DNA from: Plicaturopsis crispa FD-325 SS-3
Taxonomy: Eukaryota; Basidiomycota; Agaricomycetes; Amylocorticiales; Amylocorticiaceae
Length of the DNA: 64,000 nucleotides
Assembly: GCA_000827205.1 (NCBI GenBank)
Contig: KN832554.1
Span: 2,711,482-2,775,481, forward strand
Direction: 5' to 3'
The notes beneath the pieces were generated by a model that saw nothing but the letters and a program-made list of their open reading frames with translations, ran no database searches and was not told the origin of the DNA. A program made the position numbers and the translations under genes. Position 1 is the first letter of the stretch; each line of letters opens with the position of its first letter. This document shows positions 33,950 through 44,261 of the stretch, piece after piece.

Positions 33950-35110
33950 ACGCAGTCATTGTCCAAGTAAGCTCTTGCGGCCATACGTAGGTGCCCTGAC
34001 ATTGAAAACGGTATTGAACACTTGTTTTGACCCTTGTGGTCGACCCAGATTGGAGTTACACCGTGTCAATGCTATGGCCAAAATTAGCGATTGTGCAAAT
34101 TTACAGAGACAAAGGGGGAGCTCACTGGGAGTAGGCCAGCAACGCCGCTACACTTCTTGCACCTGAGAGGTACCTGATACCACAATCTGTGGACGTCACT
34201 CGCTATACGCCTTGGTTTGGGCATGCCGTCCGTACCTGCGGCCGTGTTACGCGTTACATGATTACACGCGACGAAGGATACGTTATGTATTGTCTAGAAC
34301 GGTCGTCCTGTTTCGTGTCGTGTCCAAGTCGAGCTGCGACGATCGCAGGAACAACAGTTGGACGTCGAGCTGTGCAGTACCTGAGACCGGCGGAACGACG
34401 ACCTATCAGTCAAACCTAAGGCAAGCGTAATTAATCAGTCGAGTGGTCAAACGTGTGGCGAATTGAGTGTTATCAAGGAAAGTGGGTAATTATGCTCTTG
34501 CGGCTGCACCGAAAAGTGTCGCAACAAAGGGAGAGCTCACTGGGAGTAGGCCAGCAACGACGCCACACTTCTTCGCACTTGAGGGAGGGACCTGGTACAA
34601 TTTGGGCTGCGGCGATCGCAGGAACAACAGTCGAACGTCGACCTGTGCAGCACCTGGGACCGGCGGAACGACGACCTATTACTATAACTTAGAGCAAGCG
34701 TAAGCAGTTGGGCGGTCAAACGCGTGGCGAATTGAGTGCTATTGGGAAGTTGGTAATTATGCTTTTGCGGCTGCACGCTGCGAAGTTTCGCAACAAAGGG
34801 AGAGCTCATCTGTGGACAGACCGGTTTTCTTCTATGTAGGCGCCTGAGTAAACTGAATATTGGCAGTACGCCTGGAGATAGGAAACGCCGTGTCGTCGTT
34901 GCCCTTGTCCCGGTTTTCTTTACTGTTCCAAGACGAGGTGAACGCACCGCGGGAAGTTTTCAAGAGCACGTTAAGGAATGGACGTACAGAACCGTTTGTT
35001 TCGTGTCCCGCCAACCGTGTTACTTGTGCTGCAGTGCCCCTGGAACAACAGCGACATGGCACTTGTGTCCTGCAAAACAACGGCCTCTGGGTAATTCCCA
35101 GCAGTCAGAA
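33950..35110. repeat. Degenerate tandem repeat array
   Basis: Two clear units start with AAAGGG(G/A)GAGCTCACTGGG at 34111 and 34526, and a third, more diverged start is at 34795. Units share, in order, GTAGGCCAGCAACG, a GCGATCGCAGGAACAACAG block with TCGA(G/C)CTGTGCAG and ACCGGCGGAACGACGACCTAT, then a TGGCGAATTGAGTG block and TAATTATGCT(C/T)TTGCGGCTGCAC. The first unit is about 415 bases and the second about 269. The first carries an extra segment of about 140 bases (about 34175-34330). Parts of that segment recur loosely near 34990 (GTTTCGTGTC). A fragment TAAGCTCTTGCGGC near 33966 suggests an older unit upstream. No ORF conserved between units is convincing. It may be a decayed non-autonomous element or a local duplication. 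Confidence 0.7.
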
Positions 35111-35632
35111 ATGAGCGTTTTGTGCCAACTATAGTACAACAAGTCGACAGACTTACATCATGGTATCCAGGTCCATCTAGGTTCCGCGTTCAGATATTGC
35201 GCTCGATGCAAATTCCGTGCCAGCAGGGAGTCGAGAACTGGATACATACGCGACATCATGATACGTGCCTTTGCCACCGATCGCGTTCTGGTTCTAGGCA
35301 GCAGCGATGGTGCAGTCGTCGTGTTCGCGGGGAGGATTAGACTCCGACGCAATGTGGGTCCTTATCCCCGAAAAGGAAATAAACATGTCCCAAAAAGGAT
35401 GCTGCCTTGTACTTTGCTCGCCCTTTGCAGCGTCGCAAAGTCCGCTTGCCATAACCACGCTGCCGGCACTCGCGCAGACCGCACTACAAGCTAACGCACA
35501 GATATGGAAACGCAGACGTCGCGTTGCTGATCAGCCCCGCCGTGGGCAGGGGGGGACCACGGCGTCTCCGGCCTGCCCTTTTCGAGCACTTTGCTTGTTC
35601 ACTACAATGTCTGCCAGCGGGATTTCGCCGGG

Positions 35633-35638
35633 TATATA
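35633..35638 (+). promoter_or_regulatory. TATA box of the small secreted peptide gene
   Basis: TATATA in a GGGTATATAGAA context, 100 bases upstream of the ATG at 35738, with CT-rich sequence between them. Confidence 0.45.
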
Positions 35639-35737
35639 GAATGCAGTCCCCCCAGCTGGGGTCGGCACACTTTGCATTGTCTACCGTTTCCCTATTGTCT
35701 GATACGCGACTCCCGCGACAATTTTTTTCGACAAGAA

Positions 35738-35964
35738 ATGTTCGCTGGAGGGCTCAGCCTCGGCGCCGTCCTGAGCATCGCATGTCGTACGTCCTCCCCC
35801 CTGCACTGCGCTGTGATAATAAGCTGACCGGTTTTGTCACTGCGATTGCAGTGCTCATGCATGCCTCGGCGACGCCTATCCCCGCACCGAATCCCGCTGC
35901 AGCGCTAAGCCCCGACCCTGCACCATGGGTCGAGGACCGCATCTGTCGTTTCGGGTGCGAATGA
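35738..35964 (+). CDS. Small secreted peptide with a single Cys pair (53 residues)
   Basis: Join(35738..35786, 35852..35964). The joined frame is exactly 54 codons. The intron has donor GTACGT and acceptor ATTGCAG. The start MFAGGLSLGAVLSIACLLM is a good signal peptide with a likely cut after HASA. The mature part is about 30 residues: Pro/Ala-rich (TPIPAPNPAAALSPDPAP), then WVEDRICRFGCE. The two Cys are four residues apart and could form a small loop. There is no CaaX end, so it is not a standard basidiomycete lipopeptide pheromone. It sits alone in a 3.5-kb gene-poor interval with its own TATA box. Function is unknown: a secreted signal, an effector-like peptide or a ribosomal-peptide precursor are possibilities. 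Read-through of the intron gives a different N terminus, so the splice model needs RNA support. Confidence 0.55.
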
Positions 35965-36935
35965 GTTGTGCGTATCTCTATCTGCCGATGCGAAGCCCGG
36001 AAAGCGTGCTTACGGGATTTCTTCACCGCTCATAGAATACCTCGCGCACTGCACACCCGTCTCACCCCGTCTCACCATACACCGCACACCACCCCGATAC
36101 TCCCCCGCTTTCGCCTCCATATTGCTTTGCATTCCCCCCGCGTTCTCAGCCGTGCATCATCCCGGACTCGCATTCCTTAGTTCCCCACCCGCCGCAGGCT
36201 GGCGACAATCGCTTTTGGATATCCTTTCGCGCTGCATTTGCTCATCCCCCGTCATCCTCCCGCGCTGCTATTGCGCCAATCGCTACCCAGTGTTGTTGTG
36301 CGCTGCATCCCATATCGCGTCAGTAGCGCTGCATCACACTGCGTACGCCCCCGCACCGCACTGTCCCTACACCCCCCACGATCCACAATAATTCCCCTCG
36401 GCCCTTGGAGACCCATACTCTACCCGCCCTCATGCTACTACTTTCTATCATCGTTTGTGTATTTTTATGGCACACTGCATTACCCTTCCCGTTTCCGTTT
36501 CCGCTTGCTTGCGTTCTGGTCCTTGGTTTCTTGTTGTTAGGAGGGTGAAAAGGTATGACGGAGGATAGGGGGAGGACTAGGGACGAGTGTGTAGTGATTC
36601 TGGAGTGTAATTGATACCACATAGGACTATGGCTATTAGGATTGAGTATTCTTGCTTCACTGTGAGTGAATTTGAGCTGCAAGCAAGAGAGTGATGCTCG
36701 TGAGGATGTTAGCCAGTACTAAGCGCAACGAAAGCCTTGTTAACGTTCAGTTCAAATTCCTCGAGCGACGCATGCAGTGAGTGTACAGATATATACGACA
36801 TAGATATTCATTCATATCCCCCCCTTTTGATTCTTCATTCGACGGCTCCACCCATCCCCCTACGCTCGACGGCTCCCGATTCTCATCAACGCGTCCTCGT
36901 CCGTCTAAGCACACTTAATCGCTATCGACGCGCAC
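35965..36935. other. Pyrimidine-rich intergenic region
   Basis: About 1 kb with no supported gene. 36040-36430 is strongly C/T-biased on the plus strand (CTCACCCCGTCTCACC, CCCCCCACGATCC), and many short ORFs follow from the bias. It includes the 3' flank of the dehydrogenase gene. Confidence 0.4.
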
Positions 36936-38796
36936 CTATTCGTCGACGATCTGAATCTTTACCGCGCCCGCCGAGCGGTCCACCGCCGTCGCGAACGCAT
37001 CCAGCGCACGCTCGAGCGGGTACACGTGCGTCACGAGCCCGTCGAGCGCGCCGAAGAACTGCGCATTGAAGAGCCGAATGAGCGTCGGCCACGTCTGCTT
37101 GTACCGGCTGCATCGACGTTAGCGCACGTACGAGTATAGCAAAGAGGAGAGGTACTCACAAGCTCGTCACAATACTACCCACAGAAAATGTCCACGTCAG
37201 CACACCCAAAGAAACACAAAGAGGGGAGAGGGGAAAACACGCACTTGACCTCGCGGAAGCCCATGGCCATAAGCGGGATCTCGACGTCCGGCTTCCCGCA
37301 CCCGACCTGCAGCAGCGTCCCGCCATCCTCAAGCGCGTGGCACGCCGCCTGGATGCTGGACCCGGCGCCCGTGCACTCGAACGCCACGCGCGGCTCGAGC
37401 CCGCCCGTCGCCGCCGCCGTGGCAGCGCGGATCTGCCGCCCGAGCTCGCGCGCGTCCCAGGTCAGCTCGACCTTCAAAGTCAGGAACCCCATCCCCCTCG
37501 CCTGCACGAGGCGTCCCTCCTCGAGGTCCGTCACCAGCACGGGCTCCGCGCCCGCGCGCCGTGCACACAGCGCAGTCGCGAGGCCGACCGGGCCCGCGCC
37601 ACATACGAGCGTAGGAGTGCCGAGGCCTAGGAGAGAAAGGGTTAGCATGGGGTGGGATAATGGGCAGAGTAAGAGATAATGGGAAAGGGTGATGGGTGGA
37701 ATCAGGACGCACCAAGCTCAGTGGCCTCTGCTGCACGCCGGACTGCGCCTGCGGCGACGCTGAACGGCTCGATGAGCGCTGCGTGTGCGTAGGACATCGA
37801 GTCTGGGATCCTGGGTGTGTGCGGATAGTCAGTATGGTGCTGGAAGGCTGTATAGGGCTAAAGGCCTGTCGTGAAAACGAGAAACACTCACTTGTGCAGG
37901 AAGCGCGCAGGGTGCGCGACGTAGCGACGGAGGGTGCCGTCCGTTGGCGGTGTACCCGAGAAGCGCACGCGCGGGCAGAGCTGAGTAACAGAGGCAGGCC
38001 AGTTAGTGCAAGTTAAGGGCGGGGAGGAGGGAAGGCAAGGACAATTGAGAGAGAAGCTGCGCAAATGCCCAAGTCGCAAAAATGCGAAGATGCGCAGACG
38101 GAGCGAGACTGCGCAAAACAAATGAAGCTTGCGAGGGCGTGCCACTAAAGGCCTGCGAAAGACGAAGTCAAGCTCGAACGGCGCGTCCTCTCGTGCGTGT
38201 CAACCCAACACGCGAAAAGAAATGGCACAAAGCCCGTCGTGAGAGTGTCTCAAGGTTTCAAGTCGCCCAAACGGAAGTTCAAACTTGATGCACGTTCGCA
38301 TGGGCACTTATGCGAGGCAACGGTACCCGCATTCTCACTCGCAATAAAAGAGCCAAGGGCCGCCCAGCCCTAGACACGCGCGCAGGTACTCACATTATAC
38401 CGACCCTCAACGCACTTGGGGCACTCCCAGCACGCGACACCGGGCTCGATGCTCACGCGGTCGCCCGGTGCAAGTGTAGAAACGTTTGAGCCAACGGACA
38501 GGACAATGCCTGCAGACTCGTGGCCGAGGATGAGGTCGTGCGTGACGAGGCAGTCACCGATGCCGCCGGCCTTCCAGAAGTGGATTTCGGAGCTGTTAAG
38601 TGCGTTAATAAGGTGGATATGGTATGAAGCAAAGAACACACCCGCAGATGCCTGTTGCGCGGACGTGGACGATGCAGTCATCTGGACCAGCTACGGGGTA
38701 GGGTGTCTCCTTCTGGTAGATCTGGTGGTCCTGAGTGACGTAGAGCGCGAGATTTGGCTTGGGCGCGGAGGTGCTGGTTGGTATTTCTCCAGGCAT
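36936..38796 (-). CDS. Zinc-dependent polyol dehydrogenase, L-arabinitol 4-dehydrogenase/xylitol dehydrogenase type
   Basis: NAD(P)-dependent medium-chain dehydrogenase that oxidises a sugar alcohol to a ketose. The start MPGEIPTSTSAPKPNLALYVTQDHQIYQKETPYP leads to the catalytic zinc region [35 protein letters not shown]. The structural zinc Cys cluster is VACWECPKCVEGRYNLC. SMSYAHAALIEPFSVAAGAVRRAA follows, then the nucleotide fold TLVCGAGPVGLATALCARRAGAEPVLVTDLEEGRLVQARGMG. Later blocks are VAFECTGAGSSIQAACHALEDGGTLLQVGCGKPDVEIPLM and KIQIVDE at the end. In ascomycetes, Asp at the start of the LVTDL loop goes with NAD use. The arabinitol versus xylitol preference cannot be settled by eye. 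One intron (about 37984-38393) is about 410 bases, far longer than the rest. The gene is divergent from a sugar transporter. Confidence 0.88.
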
Positions 38797-39120
38797 GTTT
38801 GCGATGTCAAGGTGAAAGAGAAAGAAACGAGTGTCCAGGGGAGGGCCATGATAACGTGGTGCAATGTCCGGTGGATATTCAGAGGTTGGGGAACACTACC
38901 TGCCATAAGCGGGTTATCCGGATATCCGGGGAGGGATCGGCCCCATGACCCCTGTACCGTTTTCCCGCCTCCTCCTTAGCAGGAAACAGCCACCGCGCCT
39001 CGTCTGCCGTATATCCGCCAGAGTTGACGCTCAGTGCGCCCCGCATGGTCTTTAAATATCACTCCCCCGCCTTCCCCGCCTTCTCTTTACGTTCAACCCC
39101 GCATTCCCCACATCGCAAGA
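38797..39120. promoter_or_regulatory. Shared promoter of dehydrogenase and sugar transporter
   Basis: 324 bases between divergent start codons. The perfect palindrome CCGGATATCCGG is at 38918-38929, an everted CCG-N6-CGG of the kind read by Zn2Cys6 regulators. It overlaps CCGGGG (38926-38931), which fits the CreA/Mig1 carbon-repressor consensus SYGGRG. A TTTAAATAT element is at 39051-39059 before the transporter. Inference: co-induction by a pentose regulator and glucose repression. Confidence 0.5.
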
Positions 39121-41985
39121 ATGGTCCTCACAGGCCGCTCCCTCGAGATCGCTCTCATCATCACTTGCGGCTCGGCGCAATTGCTATTCGGTTATGATCA
39201 GTACGTGCAGTTGCTTTAGCTGTAATGTTGTATACTAACTCGCAGTGTGCAGGGGTGTGCTCAGGTATGTCGCGTTCAAACGGCGCAAGAGGCGGCACTG
39301 ACAGTTCGGCGCGTTCAGTGGACTTATTGGACGTAAGTGCTGGTGCTTCGACTCACTACGCCAGAGCTAACGGACGAATGAACCCAGTCGACGAGTTTCT
39401 CTCCGTGTTCGGCTACCCCGATGCAAATCTACTCGGACTTATCGTCAGTTTATATGCCCTGGGTGAGTCCATCTGCCGTTGCTCGTGTGTTTGCGTTGGG
39501 GTGGTTTCTTATAGGAGGCATTCTTGAGTCGCGGAGTTGCCGCGTCAATTTTGTTTCGATGCCGTCCTATTTATCTTGTCGTCGAGAGTCCATTCATACC
39601 ACTGGACGTGGAGATGTTTCAGTGTCTTCACCTTGCCGTCTTGAATGAGTTACGCGCTTTCTCGTTGAATTCGACGTGTTTTCTGTATGGGCATCAGCCC
39701 CCTTTGTTCACCCTGACCATTTTCGTTCACCCAGCCCAACATGTCGACTACCTTTACCAATTTTGTCCAACCTCACCAACTTGTTCTACCTCACCTTAAG
39801 CAACCTTAACTAATTCACCGCCCCCCACAGGCTGTTTCTTCGGCTGTGGCCTTGCTTTCATCATCGGGGACAGGCTCGGACGCAAAAAGACCATCGTGAG
39901 TATCTCTACCTCGGTCTATGCAATGCATGGCCTATACCCGGTCTGCATGCGGAAGTGCTGACCTAAACGCAACCTCACAGGCCGTCGGCTGCATCATCAT
40001 CATCATAGGCACGATCCTGCAGTGCACGGCGTACAGCCCTGCGCACATGATCGGTAAGTCCTCTGTGTCATGGCATATCTTACATACCGACGCTAACACC
40101 CTCCTCTCCTTAGTCGCGCGCATATTCACGGGCCTTGGGACGGGTGTGAACACTGTAACAGTGCCTGTGCTGCAGGCCGAGCTTGCGCACGCCTCGCGCA
40201 GGGGCATGCTCGTCATCGCGGAGAGCGCTATCATCATCTTCGTAAGTGCACCTTGCCTCCACATCCACGACACACGACGCTGACACAGACCCACCTCTAG
40301 GGTATCGCGGTAGCCAACTGGGTCGACTACGGCTTCATCTTCGGGTCCGTCACGGGGCAGGCGCGTTGGCGCACGCCCGTCGCGCTGCAGGCCGTGTTCC
40401 CCGTGCTTGTGCTGTGCATGCTGCCGCTTATGCCTGAGTCTCCACGGTGCGTTTACATCCTCTTCTTCCCGCTCACACCTCTCTCTTTCAGTATTGACAC
40501 CCCCGCGCTTTAGTTGGCTCGCGACGCAGGGTCGGCACGACGAGGTGCGCGAGGTGATGGCGCGCGTGCAGGGGCGCGGCGCGAAGCCGACGGACGGCGA
40601 CGTGCAGCACGCCGCCGAGATCATCATCTCGACCGCCGAGCACGAGGCGAAGATCGCAGGCGGGTGGCGCGAGGTGTTCCAGATGGGCGAGAGCCAGGTG
40701 CGTTCGCCCTCCTTGCATTATACCTCATGAGTGAGAGGTTGATGGGTGTGATGCACAGAACTTCCGACGGATTCTGCTCGGCGGCGGCGCACAGTTTATG
40801 CAGCAGATGGCTGGGATCAATATCCTCACGTACTGTGCGTCACGTCTATCTATTGCTTACCCAGAAGGACGAGGGGCGCTGATATGGGGGTGCAGACTCG
40901 CCGACGATATACAGGAATTCGCTTGGGCTGGACGAGAAGCTGTCGCAGATCCTGAGCGGCTGCGGCGCGATCTCGTTCTGGCTCGGCTCGTCCGCGCCGA
41001 TCTGGTCGATCGAGTCGTTCGGCCGTCGCTCGTACATGCTCCTCGGCGGTGTACTCTGTGCGTGCTCCTCCCCATTCGCATTCTCACACCGACGACGCAT
41101 ACTGACCGCCTGGATGTAGGCTGCATATGGATGATCGTGCTCGCGGCGACGACCGCGATTGTCGAGACCCAGCCGGCGCATGCAAAGGCCGCTGGATGGG
41201 GCGCGTAAGTCCTTCACTCCCACCTCCCCTTCCGTTCCCTTTACTAACATCGAACGCACACACACAGAACGGCATCGATTATCGCGTTCTATTTCTGCTT
41301 CGGCCTGGTACGTACCGCATTCTGTGTGTGTAAATGTATGTGGGTGGCTGATACTGGTCGGTGGTATAATAGACGTGGAACGGTGCCCCGTGGTTGTACG
41401 GCCCGGAAGTGAACTCGCTGCGCATGCGCAACAAGGGCTCCGCGTTCAGCGTCTGCAATAACTGGCTGTGGAACTTTGTCGTCGTGCAGTGAGTCCATAT
41501 ATCCCCATCCACTCCCTTATCTATGCGGGGGCTGACCACACACGTCTTTGATAGGGTGTCACCGTCGGGCGTCGCAAACGTACGTTCACCGTGAGAATGG
41601 AGTAAGAGTGGTACAGGGTACTGACAAGCACAAATTGCAGCTCGGGTGGAAATACTGGATCATCTACGCCGCGCTGAACCTCGCGTTCATCCCCACCGTC
41701 TACTTCTTCTACCCCGAAAGTACGTCCCCCTCCCTTCTTCCTCACCTTTCCATCGTGCTTCGTACTAACTGGATGGCGCCCGTAGCATCGGGCCACACGC
41801 TGGAGAGCATGGACCAGCTGTTCGCGGAGCACCAGGGCTGGATCGTGCCGCCCGCGCTGCGCAAGCGCGGGACGATGCACGGCGTCGACGCAGACCCGCT
41901 CGCGGAGGAGGAGAAGGGCCACGCGTCGCACAGGGAGCACGTCGACGTCAAGGACGGGTCGCTCGTCGAGAAGGCGTCGCGGTGA
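39121..41985 (+). CDS. MFS sugar transporter
   Basis: Twelve-helix sugar/proton symporter-type protein in about twelve exons, start MVLTGRSLEIALIITCGSAQLLFGYDQ. Signatures in order: NLLGLIVSLYALG joined to CFFGCGLAFIIGDRLGRKKTI (the GDRLGRKK loop after helix 2), ARIFTGLGTGVNTVTVPVLQAELA, ANWVDYGF, MPESPRWL, a charged central loop (WREVFQMGESQNFRRILLG), QFMQQMAGINILTYYSPTIYRNSLGLDE, ESFGRRSYMLLGGVL, and APWLYGPEVNSLRMRNKGSA. It finishes GWKYWIIYAALNLAFIPTVYFFYPETSGHTLESMDQLFA, the usual sugar-transporter end, and a hydrophilic tail. Substrate unknown; the divergent polyol dehydrogenase suggests a pentose or polyol. An intron of about 367 bases (39464-39830) is unusually long and CT-rich. Confidence 0.88.
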
Positions 41986-42575
41986 GCGTGGGCGTGCGTT
42001 GCGCGAAACCGTGCGTGATATTGCGCGGGGAGGGGAGGGGGGAGGTGATACGGGCCGCGTGCAGCAAGGCGCTGCACTGCAGAACGATAGTACCTCCAAG
42101 TGGACGTCACGGGAGGAGGGGCATTCACTCCCAAATTGTATCATTACATTTCTTGTCGATCTCTGCATACATACTCAGTACTACTTAGCTTGTGTTATAC
42201 CTTCGTATATTTTCGCCAAAAAGACAGCATCCCCAGCCGCCGCGTGTGGCGGGATTATTTTGATTTGGCGGTGTGCAGCGAGAGCGCTTGAAGGCGAGGA
42301 GGTTCCTATCGTATGAACGTACATACTTTTGGACATGCCCGGCCTTTACAGGGCAAACCGTAGCGCCACAATCCGCTGCCCCCTGCTCATTCAAACCGAA
42401 TGGAATGATCCCATGCTCACGACTAACGCGAGTCTAGACTGCACTGTGGCCTGTAGGGGAGTGTACCATCGCGTATCAGTATGTAATCGATACTGGCAAA
42501 TACGATGTCTGTCTACCTACACAACAGGCAAGGTTGCCGGCAATGCCAAGCGGCAACACCTGGTCCCAATGTGAC
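41986..42575. other. Convergent intergenic region
   Basis: Between transporter and F-box gene ends. No supported ORF; expected 3' UTRs. Confidence 0.35.
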
Positions 42576-44261
42576 TCAGAACGATTCCTCGTATTCTATG
42601 AGTTGATCAGATGGATCATACGGGTGGTCGTCAATGGGAGGTGCATAGTACTGGTCCCAGTCCACGTTCACGATGTCTTGAAAGAGATAGAGCTTTTGGT
42701 CCACGCCAGGGCACATCCGGAAGACGAGCTTGCGGAGCTCAACGCCGTACTCGCGTCGGTACCATATACATGAGCATAATTCGTTGAAACAGTCCAATTC
42801 CATGCCAATCAGCTCTAGGCAATTTAGGGCGGGAAGGAATGGGCCAGCTGTCCTGCGTGTGTCCTCGGTAAGTGATGGGTTAAGGGCAGCTACAAGAGCG
42901 GGCATGTCCTCGGCTTTCAGGGAAACGGAGAGATGGCGTAGATGGGTACACATTCCGAACATCTCCGCCCACGCCATCCCAAGACTCACGAGAGAGATTC
43001 TCGGGCTTTTGACTTCGAGATGCCGCAGTGCAGCGAGCGGAAACCCCTTGCACACATCTGGTATGATGGTGTCAGATGGCCAACCAGCGGGGCGGTGCTC
43101 GGAGCCAGGAATCCGCACGACAATTTTTGGTTCCAATGATGCGGAGGGGTCGCTCGTTTGGTAGCCTCGACAGCAGACACTGTTGCGATATCTTAAGTAG
43201 GAGGCACGAATGGCGAGGCTGCGCAGGCCTTGTCCCGCTTCGCTGATAGCGTTCACGAGGGACACAATGCTAGGGGAGTCCGCGTCGTAAAAATCGAGGG
43301 TACAGTCTACGACAACAGTCGTAGTGGCGGGGAATACCAGAGGCACGAGGAGGCCCGCACATTCCGGGGTGCCTTGACAAAGGCGCAAGGAAGTAAGCCG
43401 TGGAAGCTCAAGGGCATCTTCCAGTAAGTCAGAGTGACTCTCAACAAGGTACGCATCGGAGAGTAGCAATGCTTCGAGTGAGGGCGTCCTTCGCAATATG
43501 GCAAGCATCTGCCTGAGAGTCATACGGTCAGGAGGGTGCTTGAGCTTCAGAGCCGTCAAATTGTTCAGCATGACTGAGTTACACGGTATGTTGCACCGAT
43601 ACAGATCGAGATGGCGTAGTGCTGGGCTCAATTTGGAACAAAAGACGTCGAGGGCAGGGTACACAGCAGAATAAACGCTCTCATTCTGCAATACCAGGAT
43701 CTCCACGGCATGCGCCGGGGCCGCTAAGTTGACCAAATAGCTCTCCATGTCCTGAGCTTGGGCTATAAGCCGTAGGGAAACAACCCGCGGAAGATGCATC
43801 AAAGCTATCTCCGTTGATAGTCGAACAGACTTGTGAGACTCGTCGCCGGAGGGTAGTTTGGGGGACACAGACTCGATTATGAGAGGCACATTGCGAGAGC
43901 GTCTGAGCAACTCTTCGGTCCAAAGCGGCGTTCGAGCCACTATGCGATTCCAGAGTCTCGGGCTCTCTATGGCGACGTTCCGCCAGTGTCGACATATGTT
44001 CGTCGCCTCGATCCACTTCACACGTGCTCCCTGTGTGGGATCGGGCGGGTGCTCGCGAGCTATGGCGGCGTGCTAGATGAAGATATTCGATAGGATCTCG
44101 GGAGGTAGTCGGGAAACGAGTGATAAGGTGTTACGTCGAGTTTTGAGCGCACAAAGCTGTAGCTGTACTCGGGCGCTTTCGTCGTCGATGTGCGACTGCG
44201 CAAGATCGACGAGATCTGAACTACTGTGGGCCGATACGTCGTTGAGGTTGAAAGCTCCCAT
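42576..44261 (-). pseudogene. F-box/LRR-like protein gene interrupted by an in-frame TAG
   Basis: The 5' part (44261-44076) reads MGAFNLNDVSAHSSSDLVDLAQSHIDDESARVQLQLCALKTRRNTLSLVSRLPPEILSNIFI. The LPPEILSNIFI run is the start of an F-box. A TAG (44073-44075) follows. The same frame then continues without a break as HAAIAREHPPDPTQGARVKWIEATNICRHWRNVAIESPRLWNRIV, the rest of an F-box, and on for 480 residues of LRR-like sequence (LRHLDLYRCNIPCNSVMLNNLTALKL and so on) ending LIEYEESF. There is no GT donor near the TAG that could splice it out. F-box proteins are substrate receptors of SCF ubiquitin ligases. The gene is a recent nonsense allele, a read-through gene, or carries a sequence error. 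Everything else in it looks intact. Confidence 0.8.

Noticed and set aside
33443-36935. Transposon or retroelement in the gene-poor interval
   Set aside because: No transposase, reverse transcriptase or integrase-like frame, and no clear terminal repeats, were found by eye; only the decayed tandem array is supported.
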